From the NCBI RefSeq assembly GCF_002288925.2, contig NW_022098026.1:25654921-25718920 (forward strand): a stretch of 64,000 nucleotides of DNA, read 5' to 3'. The position numbers and the translations under genes were made by a program. Shown here in pieces: positions 1 through 12,175 of this stretch. Numbering within the stretch: the stretch's first letter is position 1; the number at the start of each line of letters is the position of its first letter. The DNA is from Delphinapterus leucas (lineage: Eukaryota; Chordata; Mammalia; Artiodactyla; Monodontidae). Under the pieces are notes generated by a model that was not told where the DNA came from, did no database searches, and saw only the letters and a list, made by a program, of their open reading frames with translations.

Positions 1-337
1 TCTCCAGACATTGCTGAGTGCCCCCTGGGGGGCAAAATTGCCTTTATTTAAAATAGATTAAAACTAATAAAAATGTAAGCTAGCGGTCAAACCCCATTAT
101 ATAAAATACTATATATGAGTCTGAGTTTGTTCCCTGGAATACAGGGTGATAAAAAAAAGAGTCAATCCCCAAATCAGGCATGAGTGAGTGATTGAAAAAG
201 TTGTGGTTTGGGAAAAACACATGGGGCTAGGAGTCAGGAGAAGTGAAATGAGTTCCAGCTGGACCAGTCTCTAATTTTTTGTCCTTGAATCTATGGCTTC
301 CCCCTTGTCAGGACTTACTGATAAAATGAAGATATTT

Positions 338-550
338 GGGGGCTTCCCTGGTGGCGCAGTGGTTGGGGGTCCGCCTGCCGATGCAGGGGACGCGGCTTTG
401 TGTCCCGGTCCGGGAGGATCCCGCGTGCCGCAGGGCGGCCGGTCCCGTGAGCCATGGCTGCTGAGCCTGTGCGTCCGGAGCCTGTGCACCGTGACGGGAG
501 AGACCACATCGGTGAGAAGCCCGCGTACTAAAAAAAAAAAAAAAAAAAAA
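338..550 (+). mobile_element. CHR-type tRNA-derived SINE
   Basis: The element starts with the typical head CTTCCCTGGTGGCGCAGTGG, has the GC-rich body with the GAGCCATGG segment, and ends in a poly(A) run. A 9-bp duplication AAGATATTT flanks it (329-337 and 550-558). The intact structure suggests a fairly recent insertion. Confidence 0.93.
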
Positions 551-2091
551 AGATATTTGAATATACTAGAATACACCACAGTCCATTCCTGTTCAAAGAC
601 TATGATAAGTTTGTGACTATTCATAAATGTACATACACCTGGTTCTTTGGGTATTGAACTCTCTCAAAGACTGGACACTCAAGAGAGCTAAGTGTGTTTT
701 CTTGCCAGGGCCTGACCTGAAAGGTTTTCAGTCTTTCTTTTTTCCTTTTGCAACAGGATTCACCCCATGTCTACTCTCACTGTTTACTTCCACGAGAAAT
801 GGAAGGAAAAAAGTGTGCTCTGGCAAAGGCATTTATTTGGCCCTAAGATGATATTCACTTTTTCCACCTGTGGAGAAGAGGCCTGGGGCTAGGCTGTTTG
901 GGTTATGCAAGCACCTTTTGCTGAGCTCAGAAACATAAGCCAAGTGGGCAAGGAATCAAGAGTGAACTTCCACGGGAATTTCAGAGCCCATTTCTGTCCA
1001 CTTGCCTCTTTTCCCAGAAAACCAACATCAGAGGATGTTCTGCATTTCTGCCCTAAGTAGGCTGCCATTTTCCCATTGCATCACAACTCTAAGATGAGAG
1101 ATTATTCTGACTCCCAAGAGTTGTTTTCAGAGCACAGCAGTTAATTAGGCAACAAGACGACAGGGTGGAGTGCTACTTTATTACTCTGGATGTCTCCACA
1201 CCCACAATGGATTTGGCCTGGTGCCACTGCCAGCCACCTTCACAGCAGTGGCATCTTATAATGCAACCACACCCAGATGATGACAAATTGTATTTTTTAA
1301 GGACTAACTAATTTAAAGATTGCATATAGTCATTAATCTAGGGGCAAAAAAATGTGTTAGCTCTTCCCTCTCTTCTTCCCCAAACCCCACATAATTGTTT
1401 GAAATTTTGAGATGTAATGAACTAGCCTTTTAAGTGAATATTCCTGATAAAACAGGAGTTGAGGCAGCTTGAGGCACATAATACCAATCTACACCAAGAA
1501 CAGCAACTAGCTTCTGCTCAGCACCTTATAGCTCATAAGTCCTTCCACTAGTACTGTTTAATTATATCTTTATTAGGGTTCACTCTTGATATTGTACATT
1601 CTATGGGTTTGGACAAATGTGTAAATGTATAATGACATGTTTCCACCATTATAGCATTATACAGAGTAGTTTCAACTATCTTAAAAGTCCTCAGTGAAGA
1701 TATCTTTATTATATTGGTTGATACACTTCATCAGTACAGTGTAACTGGCCTACCTTCTTTTCATTCCCTTTGTTCATTTCCCAATGTGCCTCACATCATT
1801 AGTAGTTTAGGAATGCAATCTGTCTCACTTCAGCTAAAAGTGAGGACTGGAATTAAAACACAGACTTCCTAATTCCACATCAAACACTATTTTGACTTCA
1901 TTCATGAACTTGCAAATTAGCTAAAGGCATAAGAGGGACTGGTAATGGTAAGAAAAGGCATTCCCTCCAGTCTCATCCCCTGCTGGATAATAAGACATTT
2001 CCTCTCTTTTAAGGAGGGAAAATGTTTGAAAATTTAAGAGCTTAGAATGAGCTCTTTGATTTTCTGAACTATTTAAAAAGGTGTCACTTCT

Positions 2092-2288
2092 CTTTTTTTT
2101 GCGCGGACCTCTCACTGTTGTGGCCTCTCCCATTGCGGAGCACAGGCTCCGGACGCACAGGCTCAGTGGTCACGGCTCACAGGCCCAGCCGCTCCGCGGC
2201 ATGTGGGATCCTCCCGGACCGGGGCACAAACCTGCGTCCCCTGCATCGGCAGGCGGACTCTCAACGACTGCGCCACCAGGGAAGCCCA
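2092..2288 (-). mobile_element. CHR-type SINE, inverted
   Basis: The poly(T) end is on the left and the reverse-complemented head (CCACCAGGGAAGCCC) is on the right. It is flanked by a perfect 12-bp duplication GGTGTCACTTCT (2080-2091 and 2289-2300). Confidence 0.93.
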
Positions 2289-3564
2289 GGTGTCACTTCT
2301 TTATGGCTCAGATGACCTGTCAGTCCATCCAGCCATGTGTGGCTGTTGTTCACTGAGGGTGACCCAACTCCTTACAAAAGCTGCACCACCTGAAGTACAA
2401 TATGTTGTCCAAAGGAAGGGACACTAATGAGGAAATGACTCCTTCACCCTGGAGGCTATTAGTTGTACCCCTAAAATTAGCACTGGTTTTTAGCACTTCC
2501 CACAAAATATTCAATACTTTAAAAGACCCAGAAGTGGATTTCCCTATTGTGATCTCTAATTCAGTGTAGCCAGCAGGCTAACAAGAAGACCTTTCTAACA
2601 ACAGATAACACTGTGCACTCTCCATATGCCAGGTACTATCTAAAGGCTTTACATAAGTTACCTCACGTAATCCTCATGGCAATCATGTTACCCTTCTCAG
2701 GTTAGTGGTGAAGAAATTGAGACAGAGTTTAGGTAAATTGTCCCTGGTTACACAGCAAAAAAGTCAGTTTTTAAATCCAGGTAGCATTGCTCCAAAGCCC
2801 AACACAGTTCTAAGTTACATCTCCTTTGGCTCTCAAGAAGGACTTCAGCATGTATAACTTGAACAGCTACCAATAATAATAGTTGCTTTAGCCTTTTCAC
2901 ACAATCATGTCAATCTGATCAACAATTCTGTCAAGTGAATGATACTCTTATCATGATTTGTCTGAGATCAAAATGCTAGCAGGTCACACATTTCCAAAAA
3001 CCGCTTGTCTCCTGTGGTGCAGATTGGAGAAGTAATCTTCTCTGTCCAGACACTATTGGGATCCACCTCCAGGAGATGGTCCAGGAAAATCCTGAGACAC
3101 TTTGCTTTAGCATTATGAAGTGGGGGTTTGGAAGGATGAAAATCTCCCCCACCCCATCAAAGTAAATCATGACATTTACAGTTAGATCATATCACTTAGG
3201 GGATGAAGGTACTGAGGATGTGTGGTTTTAATTGAAATAATTAGGAAAAATTATTCTGTTTGTCTTAGCCCTCATATCTTCATCTGTAAACTAAAGGGGG
3301 AAGTTGGATGACTTTCAATGTTCTATCTAGCCCTAAAAATACCTAACGAATTTATAGAAATAGCATTTTTATTCTTAAAAGTAATACCTACTTGGTACAA
3401 AAAACTTATCAGACAAGGAAAATGAAAGGAGAATGTTAAAAAATCATAAGTAATTCCACCAGAGATAATAAATGTTAGGATTTTCTTGTAAATCCATTTC
3501 TATCTTCCTTAATACTTAAGTGTATAAATGTTTTTAAAATAGTATGATATTTAATGTCAATTTT

Positions 3565-5216
3565 TTTCCAAAGTTAAGTTTATTGAAGTGAAATTTATAA
3601 AGGCAAAATTTAAACTTTTGGGTGTACAGTTACATAAGTTTTGACAATCACTTATGTAACTACCATCACCTCAAAATATTTTCATGTGCACCTTTGTGGT
3701 CAATCCTGTATCCTCTCCTTTGATTCATAGCCCCTTGCACCCTCTGATCTGATTTCTGCCCTTGTAATTTTGTCACTTTAAAAATGTCATATGGGGACTT
3801 CCCTGGTGGTCCAGTGGGTAAGACTTTGTGCTCCCAATGCAGGGGGCCCGGGTTCGATCCCTGGTCGGGGAGCTAGATCCCGCATGCCACAACTGCAACT
3901 AAAGATCCTGCATGCTGCAATTAAGACTTGGTGCAGCCAAATAAATAAATAACTATGTATTTATTTATTATGAATATTAATAAATATTTCATAATAAATA
4001 TTTATCATTTCATACGAATGGAATTTTATATCTGGCTTCTTTCATTTAGAATAATGTTCTTGATGTTCACCCATGTTAGAGAAGCTTCATTTCTTTTTAT
4101 TCTTGATTAGAAATCCACTGTAAGGATGTACAATAGTTTTTTTTTTAATCCATTCACCAATTGATGTACATTTGGATCATGTCTGTTTCTCAGTGATTAT
4201 GAACAAAGTTGCTATAAATATTCTTTTGTTAGTTTTGTGTGAATATATGTTTTAATTTTCTTTTGAGTAAATACTTAAGAGTGAGATTTCTGGGTCCTAT
4301 GGTAAGTACATGGTAAACTTTATAGAAAGAACATAGGATTTTGTAATCTACATTTTTAAAAACTTTGTTTGGAATTTTGCAAAGATAGTACAAAGAAGTC
4401 CTGTGTACTCTTTACCCAATTTCTCCCAATAATTAAGTCTTACATAATTATACTACAAAATCAAAACTAGGAATTTGATTTTGATGAAATGTGTGTGTGT
4501 GTGGTTCGATATTATTTTATCGAATGTGTAGTTTTGTGTAATTAACACATCAATCAGGATATACAATCTTCCATCACCACGAAGACCTCCCTCATGCTAC
4601 CTCATTATAGTCACATCTACACCCCCCACTCCCCATCCAACAGCCATCATTACCCCCGGCCAATATTAATTTGTTTTCCGTGTCTGTAATTTTGAATGTT
4701 ATATAAATTGAATTACAGTATGTGCGTTTTGGAGATAGCCTTCCTTCACTTAGCATAATGCCCTTGAGATCCATCCAAGTGGTTACATAATTCATTCCTT
4801 TTTATTGCTGAATAGGATTCCGTGGTGCAGTGTACTAAAGTTTGTTTAACCATTCACCTACTGAGGGACATTTTAGTTGTTTCCAATTTGGGGCTATTAC
4901 AAATAAAGCTACTGTGAGTGATTGTGTGCAGATTTTTGTGTGGATATAAGTTTTCATTTTTCTGGGATAAATGCCAAGATGTGCAACTGCTGGGTAGTAT
5001 AATTAGTACATGTTTAGTTTTTTTAAGCAGCTGCCAACTTATTTTCCAGAGTGGTTGCACCATTTTACATTCTTACCAGCAACGTATGAGAGATCTCGTT
5101 TCTCCAAATACTTGCCAGCATTTGATGGTCACCATCGTTTATTTTAGCTACATTCTGACCTCCCACTCTTCTAAAATTACTTTCTACTCTTTACTTTCTC
5201 ATATATTGATGCAGTC
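3565..5216 (-). mobile_element. Old L1 fragments, interrupted by a SINE
   Basis: The text resembles the reverse complement of mammalian L1 3' regions in several degraded pieces (about 3565-3790, 3990-4330 and 4350-5216). Examples are the TTAGCATAATGCCCTTGAGATCC-like and GGACATTTTAGTTGTTTCCA-like stretches. Open frames are short. Boundaries are approximate. Confidence 0.65.
3793..3955 (+). mobile_element. Older CHR-family SINE variant
   Basis: It starts with GGGGACTTCCCTGGTGGTCC, contains the tRNA B-box-like GGTTCGATCC, and ends in an AAATAAATAAATAA tail. It lacks the GC-rich middle of the younger copies, so it belongs to an older subfamily shared more widely among whales and other even-toed ungulates. 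It sits inside old L1 sequence. Confidence 0.8.
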
Positions 5217-5229
5217 AAAAGGTATTACA

Positions 5230-5440
5230 GGGCTTTCCTGGTGGCGCAGTAGTTGAGAGTCCGCCTGCCGATGCAGGGGACACAGGTTCGTGCCCAGGTC
5301 CGGGAAGATCCCACATGCCGCGGAGCAGCTGGGCCCGTGAGCCATGGCCGCTGAGCCTGTGCGTCCGGAGCCTGTGCTCCGCAACGGGAGAGGCCACAAC
5401 AGTGAGAGGCCCGTGTACCACAAAAATAAATAAATAAATA
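5230..5440 (+). mobile_element. CHR-type SINE
   Basis: Complete head and body with an A-rich (AAATA)n tail. It is flanked by the duplication AAAGGTATTACA, one copy just before the head and one just after the tail. Confidence 0.93.
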
Positions 5441-5688
5441 AAAGGTATTACATAGTCTTTCATGGAGACCCCACATTATTTTGCTCCTGGAACTTTGTGT
5501 ATGTCATTGTGCTAAAATATCAGTTACATTCCCATCACCACATGTTCAAATATTCTCAAGCCTCAAGGCCCACCCAATCCAAAGTCCACATTGTTCAAAA
5601 AAATCATTACTATCTTCCTGATAGAAATACTGTATCTTTCCTGGACACTTCATTTGTACTTATTTTAGGACACTTTAATATTTTGTTT

Positions 5689-6035
5689 GGGACTTCCCCA
5701 GTGGCGCAGTGGTTAAGAATCCGCCTGCCAGTGCAGGGGACATGGGTTTGATCCCTGCTCCGGGAAGATCCCACATGTTGTGGAGCACCTAAGCCCGTGT
5801 GCCACAACCACTGAGCCTGCGCTCTAGAGCCTGGAGCCACAACTACTGAGCCCACGTGCCACAACTACTGAAGCCCGCATGCCTAGAGCCCGTGCTCCAC
5901 AACAAGAGAAGCCACTGCAATGAGAAGCCCGTGCACTGCAACGAAGAGTAACCCCTGCTTGCTGCAACTAGAGAAAGCCCATGCGCAGCAATGAAGACCC
6001 AACACAGCCAAAAAAATAATTAATTAATTAATTTA
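5689..6035 (+). mobile_element. Long-form CHR-family SINE
   Basis: It starts GGGACTTCCCCAGTGGCGCA and carries the longer body with repeated CCACAACTACTGA motifs. The GCAGCAATGAAGACCCAACA segment leads into an (AATT)n-type tail. At about 345 bp it is the longer subfamily. It also appears inverted at about 47.0, 53.4 and 60.8 kb. Confidence 0.88.
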
Positions 6036-6799
6036 AAAAATTTTATATTCTATTGAATTATTTCTGAGGCAAGTATTGTCTTCCTTACCAGGTTGCTAGA
6101 TTCCTTAGCGTAGAAAAATTTTTTATTTTTTTCTCCTTACTTCCAGCACTTATGGTTTTCAAGCTTTCAACTACTGAAATTCAACATGACTCCTACAAAT
6201 TGATATTGATCTAAATTTTTGATTGGCATTAATATCCTTATAGATAAGTATACAAGAGAAAAATGCTGAATTTCAAATCTCTGTGTTGAACATTTTCTTA
6301 ATCCTATACCATCTTTATCTTCATTGCATCTAGTTAATTTCTACATAGCATTCAAATTTTATAGTTTAAAATCCACTTATTCTACCCTAGGCCCAGATAG
6401 TAGCAGCCCATGCATGTGATCTATTAAGTGTTACTTATGGTTTTTCTGCCATCCCCAGAGGCATAAAAGACAATCTCTCCAAGGCAACCATGTGCTTTAT
6501 ATCTGGACAGATTTCATTGTTAGAGAGCTTTCCCTTTCAATGGAGTCATAACAGCGTCTTACTAACTTCAGTCAGGTTCTAGCTTTACTTTCTTGGGTTA
6601 CATGGAGTAAAACTTTTTTTTTTCTGCTTGATCATAAAGAATTTCAAGACTTTCCTAAGTATTCAAAATGCCAATGAGTAACAATTCTGGCTTAAGGTGA
6701 GTTATAAACAGATACTATGATTTATAAACATATGAATGCTTGGTTTTCATCTAATGAAACAATAAGAAATATTCTCTCGTGTAATTTCTATAACTCTTG

Positions 6800-9700
6800 A
6801 CTACCTCTCCTTTGTTAGGTACAAACACTTTGAGTGGTAAAAATGTCCTCTTGGTGAACTGATATCTTTGTCATCATGAAATGATTCTCCTTATCTCTGG
6901 TAATATTCTTTGCTCTGAAATCTAGGTTGTCTGATATTCATATAGCCAATCAAGCTTTCTTTTGATTAATGTTAGTATCATATATCTTTTCCCGTCCTTT
7001 TACTTTTAACCTATTTCTATCTTTACATTAAGGTGTGTTTCTTGAAAGCTGCAAATAATTGGATTTTCCTTTTTTTATCTAATTTGACAATCTGTCTCTT
7101 AATTTACATATTGACATATAACACACATGTTTATGTCTAGTACATTTATATAGAATATATTTACATTTAATATATATTTTACATAAAATATATAGGTTTA
7201 AATATAATACAGATTATTGATATGGTCAGAGTTGAGTCTGCCATCTTTTTGTTTTCTATTTGTCCTTTCTGTTTTCTTGTTACCTTTTTCTTTTTTTCTG
7301 CTTTTGGATAAATCAAGTATTTTATGATTTCATTACATCTCCTTTGTTAATTTACTACCTATAGATCTTTAGGATCTTTAGTTCTTACTATTAAAGCAGT
7401 TATTTTTAAAAGAGATTTAAATAATAAGAAAAATTCTCATATATTTACCCATGTCGTTATCCTTTCTAATGATTTTCTTTCCTTTGTGTAGATCCATATT
7501 TTCATGTGGTATGTTTTTTTCTCTTGCCTGAAAATCTTCCTTTAATACTTTTTCCAGTAAATGTATGGAGTAAGGGATGAATTCTTTTAACTTTTATACA
7601 TAAAAAAGTCTTTATTTCACCTTCACTTTTAAAAGATGTTTTTATTGGGCATAGAGTTCTGGATTGACAGAATTTTCTTTCAGTACTTTAAAGATGTTGC
7701 TTCACTGTGTTTTTACTTGTGTTATTTCCAAAGAGAAAATCTGCTGCTTTCCTAATCTTTATTATTCTGTATATAACAGAGCCTTCACTCCCTGCCCCAC
7801 TCACCCACCCCTGCAACTGCTCTGAAGATTTTCTCTTTCTCACTATTTTTGAGCAACTTGATAATGATGTGCCTTGGTATAAGTTCTTCACATTTCTTGT
7901 GCTTGGAGTTCATTGAGATTCTTGACCTGTTGGTTTATAGTGTGGAAAATTTGGGGCCATTACTACATCAAATATTTTTTTCTGCCTTCCCAGGCCTACC
8001 TTTGGGGGCTCCAATTACACTTATATCAGTCTTCTTATATTAGTTGTCCCACAGCTCACTGATGCTCTTGTCTTTAGTTCTTTTTCCTCTGTGTTTTATT
8101 TTGTATCATTTATATCATATGTCTTCATATTCATTCATCTTTTTTCTATGACATCCAATTTATCATTAATCATATTTAGTATATTTTTCATTTCATACTC
8201 CAAAGTCCAATTTGTATTTTGTTTTTATGTCTTCCATATCTCTACTTTATATTTTCGAATATATGGAACACATTTATAACTGTTTTAATGTCCTTGCATT
8301 CTAACATCTGTAACAGTTTTGAGTTAGTTTTAATTGATTGATTTTTCTCCTCACTATTTTCTTGCTCTTTATATTTTCTTGCTTCCTTAGCATGCTTGGT
8401 AATTTTTTATTGAATACCAGACATTGTTAGTTTTATATTATTGAGTAGTGAATGATTTTGTATTTCTATAAATAATTTTTAATTTTGTCCTGGGACACAG
8501 TTCTGTTAGGAAAAGTGTATGTATCCTTTTGGCTCTTGCTATTACCATTTGTTAGGTAGGACCAGAGAAATATTCAGGCTAGAACTAATTATCCCCTACT
8601 ACTGAGACATAGCCCTTTTGAGTACTCTATCCAATGCCTTATGAATTTTGAGATTTTTCCAGTGTGGTTGATAGGAACAGGTACTAGTCCTGACCCTGTA
8701 TGAACATAGGGTGCTATTCTCTCTAATTATTTCAGGTGGATCTTTCTTTGGTCTTGAATAGTTACATCATGTGCCTTTGGTGATCCATACTGTGCTGAAT
8801 GCTTAAGTGTTATTCATATTTCTAGGGTACCCACTCTGTTCAGCTCTCTCATCTCCAGTATTCTGTTTTGGTAAATTCCAGCTGCCTTCATCTCTCTGGA
8901 ATCTCAGCTGTCTCCTTAACAGAGTCTGTATGGCTGTGCCTGAGTTTCTCCTTCATTCTCTATGACTTGGAAATTTTCTTAAGACAGTAAGCTGGGGCAA
9001 TTTTAAGTCGCAGCTTGTTTGTTTACTATCTCTCATGGAACACTTGTCTGCATTTCAAGAGACTGTTGTCCAGTATCTTGAAAACCATTGTTTCATATAT
9101 TTTATGTTTGTTTTTATTTGTTTGTTTACTTATTGCAGGCAGTAATATAACTCCAGTTCCTATTACTTTCTTTTGGCTAGAATCATGAGTCCAGTCAATT
9201 CTTTTGATTGATTTTTCTTCTTAACATAAATTCTATTTCCTGTTTCTTGGTTTGTCTGATAATTTCGGATTGTATGCTAGTCATTTTATGTTTACTTTGT
9301 TCAGTGATGAATATTTTTCTTTCCTCTAAATGTCCTTGAGGTTTGTGCTGGGACATAGTAAAGTTACTTGAAAATACTTTGATCCTTTCTAGCCTTGCTT
9401 TTAAGCTTTGTTAGGTGGAACCAGAGCAACCTTTTGTGGTTAATTTTTTCTCACTACTAGGGAAATACCATTCTCAGATCTCTAAATGACAGGTTTTTCC
9501 CTTTGATTGGTGGGAACACAAGCCATCTCCTCTCCTGTTTTACTCTGGATATTATTCCCTCTACTTCTTAGCACCCTTTTTTCCACAGCCTTGAGTAGTT
9601 TTCTCACACACAGTTACTGACTATCACTCAGTTGAAGACTCTAGGTGGACAATTTGCTGCAAATCTCTCTTTGAAGTTCTCTCTTCTTGGTATCATGCCA

Positions 9701-9990
9701 TGTAAATTTTACCTCCCTTGGTCTCCTCAACTCTTTGCTTTGTATCCTCATCTCAGGGAGACTGCTGTGCTCTACCTGTGTTTTCTCTATCTATTCAACA
9801 GACTGGAAGCTATAGACAGTAAGCTGTGGCAATGTAGAGCTAACTTGGGTTCTATTCCCACTCCCAAGGATCATGACCTGCATTATCTAATGTCCAGTGT
9901 CAGAAAACTCTTGTTTCATATAGCTTTTTTTTTTTTAACTAATTTTTTTCTTTTATTGTTTCAGGTGGGAGGAAATATTCTTTCCTTGTT
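6800..9990 (-). mobile_element. Old L1, minus strand, with a repeated 5' part
   Basis: The T-rich text matches the reverse complement of old L1 (about 6850-8330), followed by two related stretches at about 8334-9200 and 9205-9990. Each of the two opens with GATTGATTTTTC. Each then contains in order a TGGGACA segment, a GTTAGGT-GG-ACCAGAG segment, a GACAGTAAGCTG segment and a TTGTTTCATAT segment. All frames are broken. The 131-residue open frame at 9632 runs through this repeat and is not taken as a gene. Confidence 0.6.
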
Positions 9991-10339
9991 ACTGCATCTT
10001 GGCCAGAAGTGGAAATCTTATCATTAAAAATGAAACAAAACAAAACCTGGTATATCCCTTAGCATACATATTTTTTTGTTTCTCTTTTCAGAAAATAACT
10101 CAGGTATTTTAGTTTTCTTATTTGCCTTCTCATCATTTTCTTCCTAATGAAATTATGAAAGCTTCAAGCATCTTTCACAGTGTTCCAGAAGGTTTATTCT
10201 GTATAAACTACATGTTAGTCTTCAGTAGAGTATCTTTTCCTTTTCTTTTTTCCCCCTTTTTTCTTTCTTTTTTCCCCTTTTTCCATTATTATTATTATTT
10301 TTTTGATTTTGGTTGTTTGATGTGCAATATGTTTTTGTA

Positions 10340-10381
10340 TGCAGGTAGTAAATAAACTTTGATCTTCAAAAAAAAAAAAAA
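10340..10381 (+). other. Polyadenylation-like signal followed by an A-run
   Basis: AATAAA (in GTAAATAAACTTTG) is followed about 15 nt later by 13 A residues, the arrangement left by a reverse-transcribed polyadenylated RNA. The upstream 250 bp is T-rich and I cannot assign it to a gene. It may be the 3' end of a processed copy or part of an L1-related element. Confidence 0.35.
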
Positions 10382-10810
10382 GCCAAAGGGCATAGGGAAA
10401 AGACAATGGAATCTTGACTGAGTAGACTTCAGTCTGATTCCAGCTTTCACCACTTACTGTTTGTATCTTTGGGAAAGATCTCTCTAAATTTTAGTAAAAT
10501 GGGGATGCTAGCAATAATGTATGTCCAACCTACTCAAAAGGTTGTTCATGAGGCCCAAATGAGAATACGTATTAAAAATTGTAATTTGTAAAGCATTTTA
10601 CATGTTAATATTGCCCTTCATCACCAAGATTGGTTCAAACTTGATTTTTTCTCTCAGTATATTTGGTGTCCTTCTGTTCCTTTATTTTCTTTCTGAATAC
10701 ATGCCTCTCTTTTGTAGTCTTTCCATGTTTTCTTCTTTCCTATCCTAATCTCACTGAATTTGTGTTTAGACCTCTGTTAAATATGGGAGAGTGTGAAAAA
10801 AATATATCAG

Positions 10811-10815
<5 letters not shown>

Positions 10816-10863
<48 letters not shown>
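10816..10863. repeat. (TA)n microsatellite
   Basis: About 24 uninterrupted TA units between AACAAA and CAGGAAAC. It is likely polymorphic. Confidence 0.95.
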
Positions 10864-10866
<3 letters not shown>

Positions 10867-11659
10867 GAAACTTGAATTCCTGTCACAGCTCTTCCACTTA
10901 TGGCTAACAGACTTGAGGAAAATCATTCAACCATGCTGATTTTCAGTTTTACTGACCATGAAATGGAAATAAGATATTATCTGCTTACCTCAAAGAGTTA
11001 ATGTGAGGATCAAATATATAAAATATAGACAGTATATACATATTTTTATATATACATATTGTGTACAAATTAGTATTGCATTCTATTATTATATAAATAT
11101 CCTATTATAAAAATAAATTTTATATGCAATTGCTCTATAAGTACAATAATAAGTATATTAATAGCCTTTATTAATGTTAGTAACTGCATAGAATTGTTAA
11201 ATAATTTCCTATACAGTTTTACAATACTTCTCAGAAGCATAAGTAGTATTTTCTATCTAGAAGTGACAGAAAAAATAGACTAAAGCTGGTTATTGCATTT
11301 TCCAAGGTTGTGTATGTAGATAACAAATGTCCATTACTTACAGCTTCTTGCTCAGAAATATTAAAATTACTTTCTGGAAAAATACCTTCTTAAATAGAGG
11401 TGTTTTATAGTAAGGATGTGGTGATGAAGTGCATTAATATCATGTGGGAGGTGTCACTCAAAATAAACAAAAAACCCACTAAATGCAAAATAATTTCTAT
11501 ATTCACTTTTAAATTTCTATATTCACTTTTAAATTCACTTTTAAATAACTCCTGCCCCCGTCCCCAATAGTGTTAGTTAACTAACTAGTAATATAGTGGA
11601 AACTAAAATTCAGGTAAAAGAAATGACTACAGCAAAATTTCATTCTCTGATTCATTTAA

Positions 11660-12175
11660 AATATATATTTTTAAATTTTTATTGGAGCATACTTGATTTA
11701 CAATGTTGTGTTAGTTTCAGGTGTAGAGCAAAGTGAATCTGTTATACATATACATATATCTCTTCTTTTGTTTTTGTTTTTTTTTTGTGGTACGCGGGCC
11801 TCTCACCGTTGTGGCCTCTCCCGTTGTGGAGCACAGGCTCCGGACGTGCAGGCTCAGCGGCCATGGCTCACGGGCCTAGCCGCTCCACGGCATGTAGGAT
11901 CTTCCCGGACCGGGGCACGAACCCGTGTCCCCTGCATCGGCAGGCTGACTCTCAACCACCGTGCCACCAGGGAAGCCCCCATTCTTTTCTAGATTCGTTT
12001 CCCATATAGGCCATTACAGAGTATTGAGTAGAGTTCCCTGTGCTATATAGTAGGTCCTTATGAGTTATCTATTTTATATACAGTAGTGTGTATGTGTCAA
12101 TCCCAATCTTCCAATTTATCCCTTCCCCTCCTTTACCCCCCCCCCGGTAACTATAAGTTTATTTTCTGCAAGGAA
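11660..12175 (-). mobile_element. L1 3' end, minus strand, split by a SINE
   Basis: The left part (TATTGGAGCATACTTGATTTACAATG-like) and the right part (GGCCATTACAGAGTATTGAG and following) are contiguous in the artiodactyl/cetacean L1 3' UTR. They are separated here by the inverted SINE at 11768-11979. Confidence 0.8.
11768..11979 (-). mobile_element. CHR-type SINE nested in L1
   Basis: Poly(T), then GGTACGCGGGCCTCTCACCG and the full body, ending CACCAGGGAAGCCCC. The flanking duplication is imperfect (TTCTTTT on both sides). It inserted into an existing L1 3' end, so it is the younger of the two. Confidence 0.9.

Noticed and set aside
9632..10027. 131-residue open frame upstream of SPINK5
   Set aside because: It runs through old L1 sequence related to the stretch at 8334-9200 and has no recognisable protein features.
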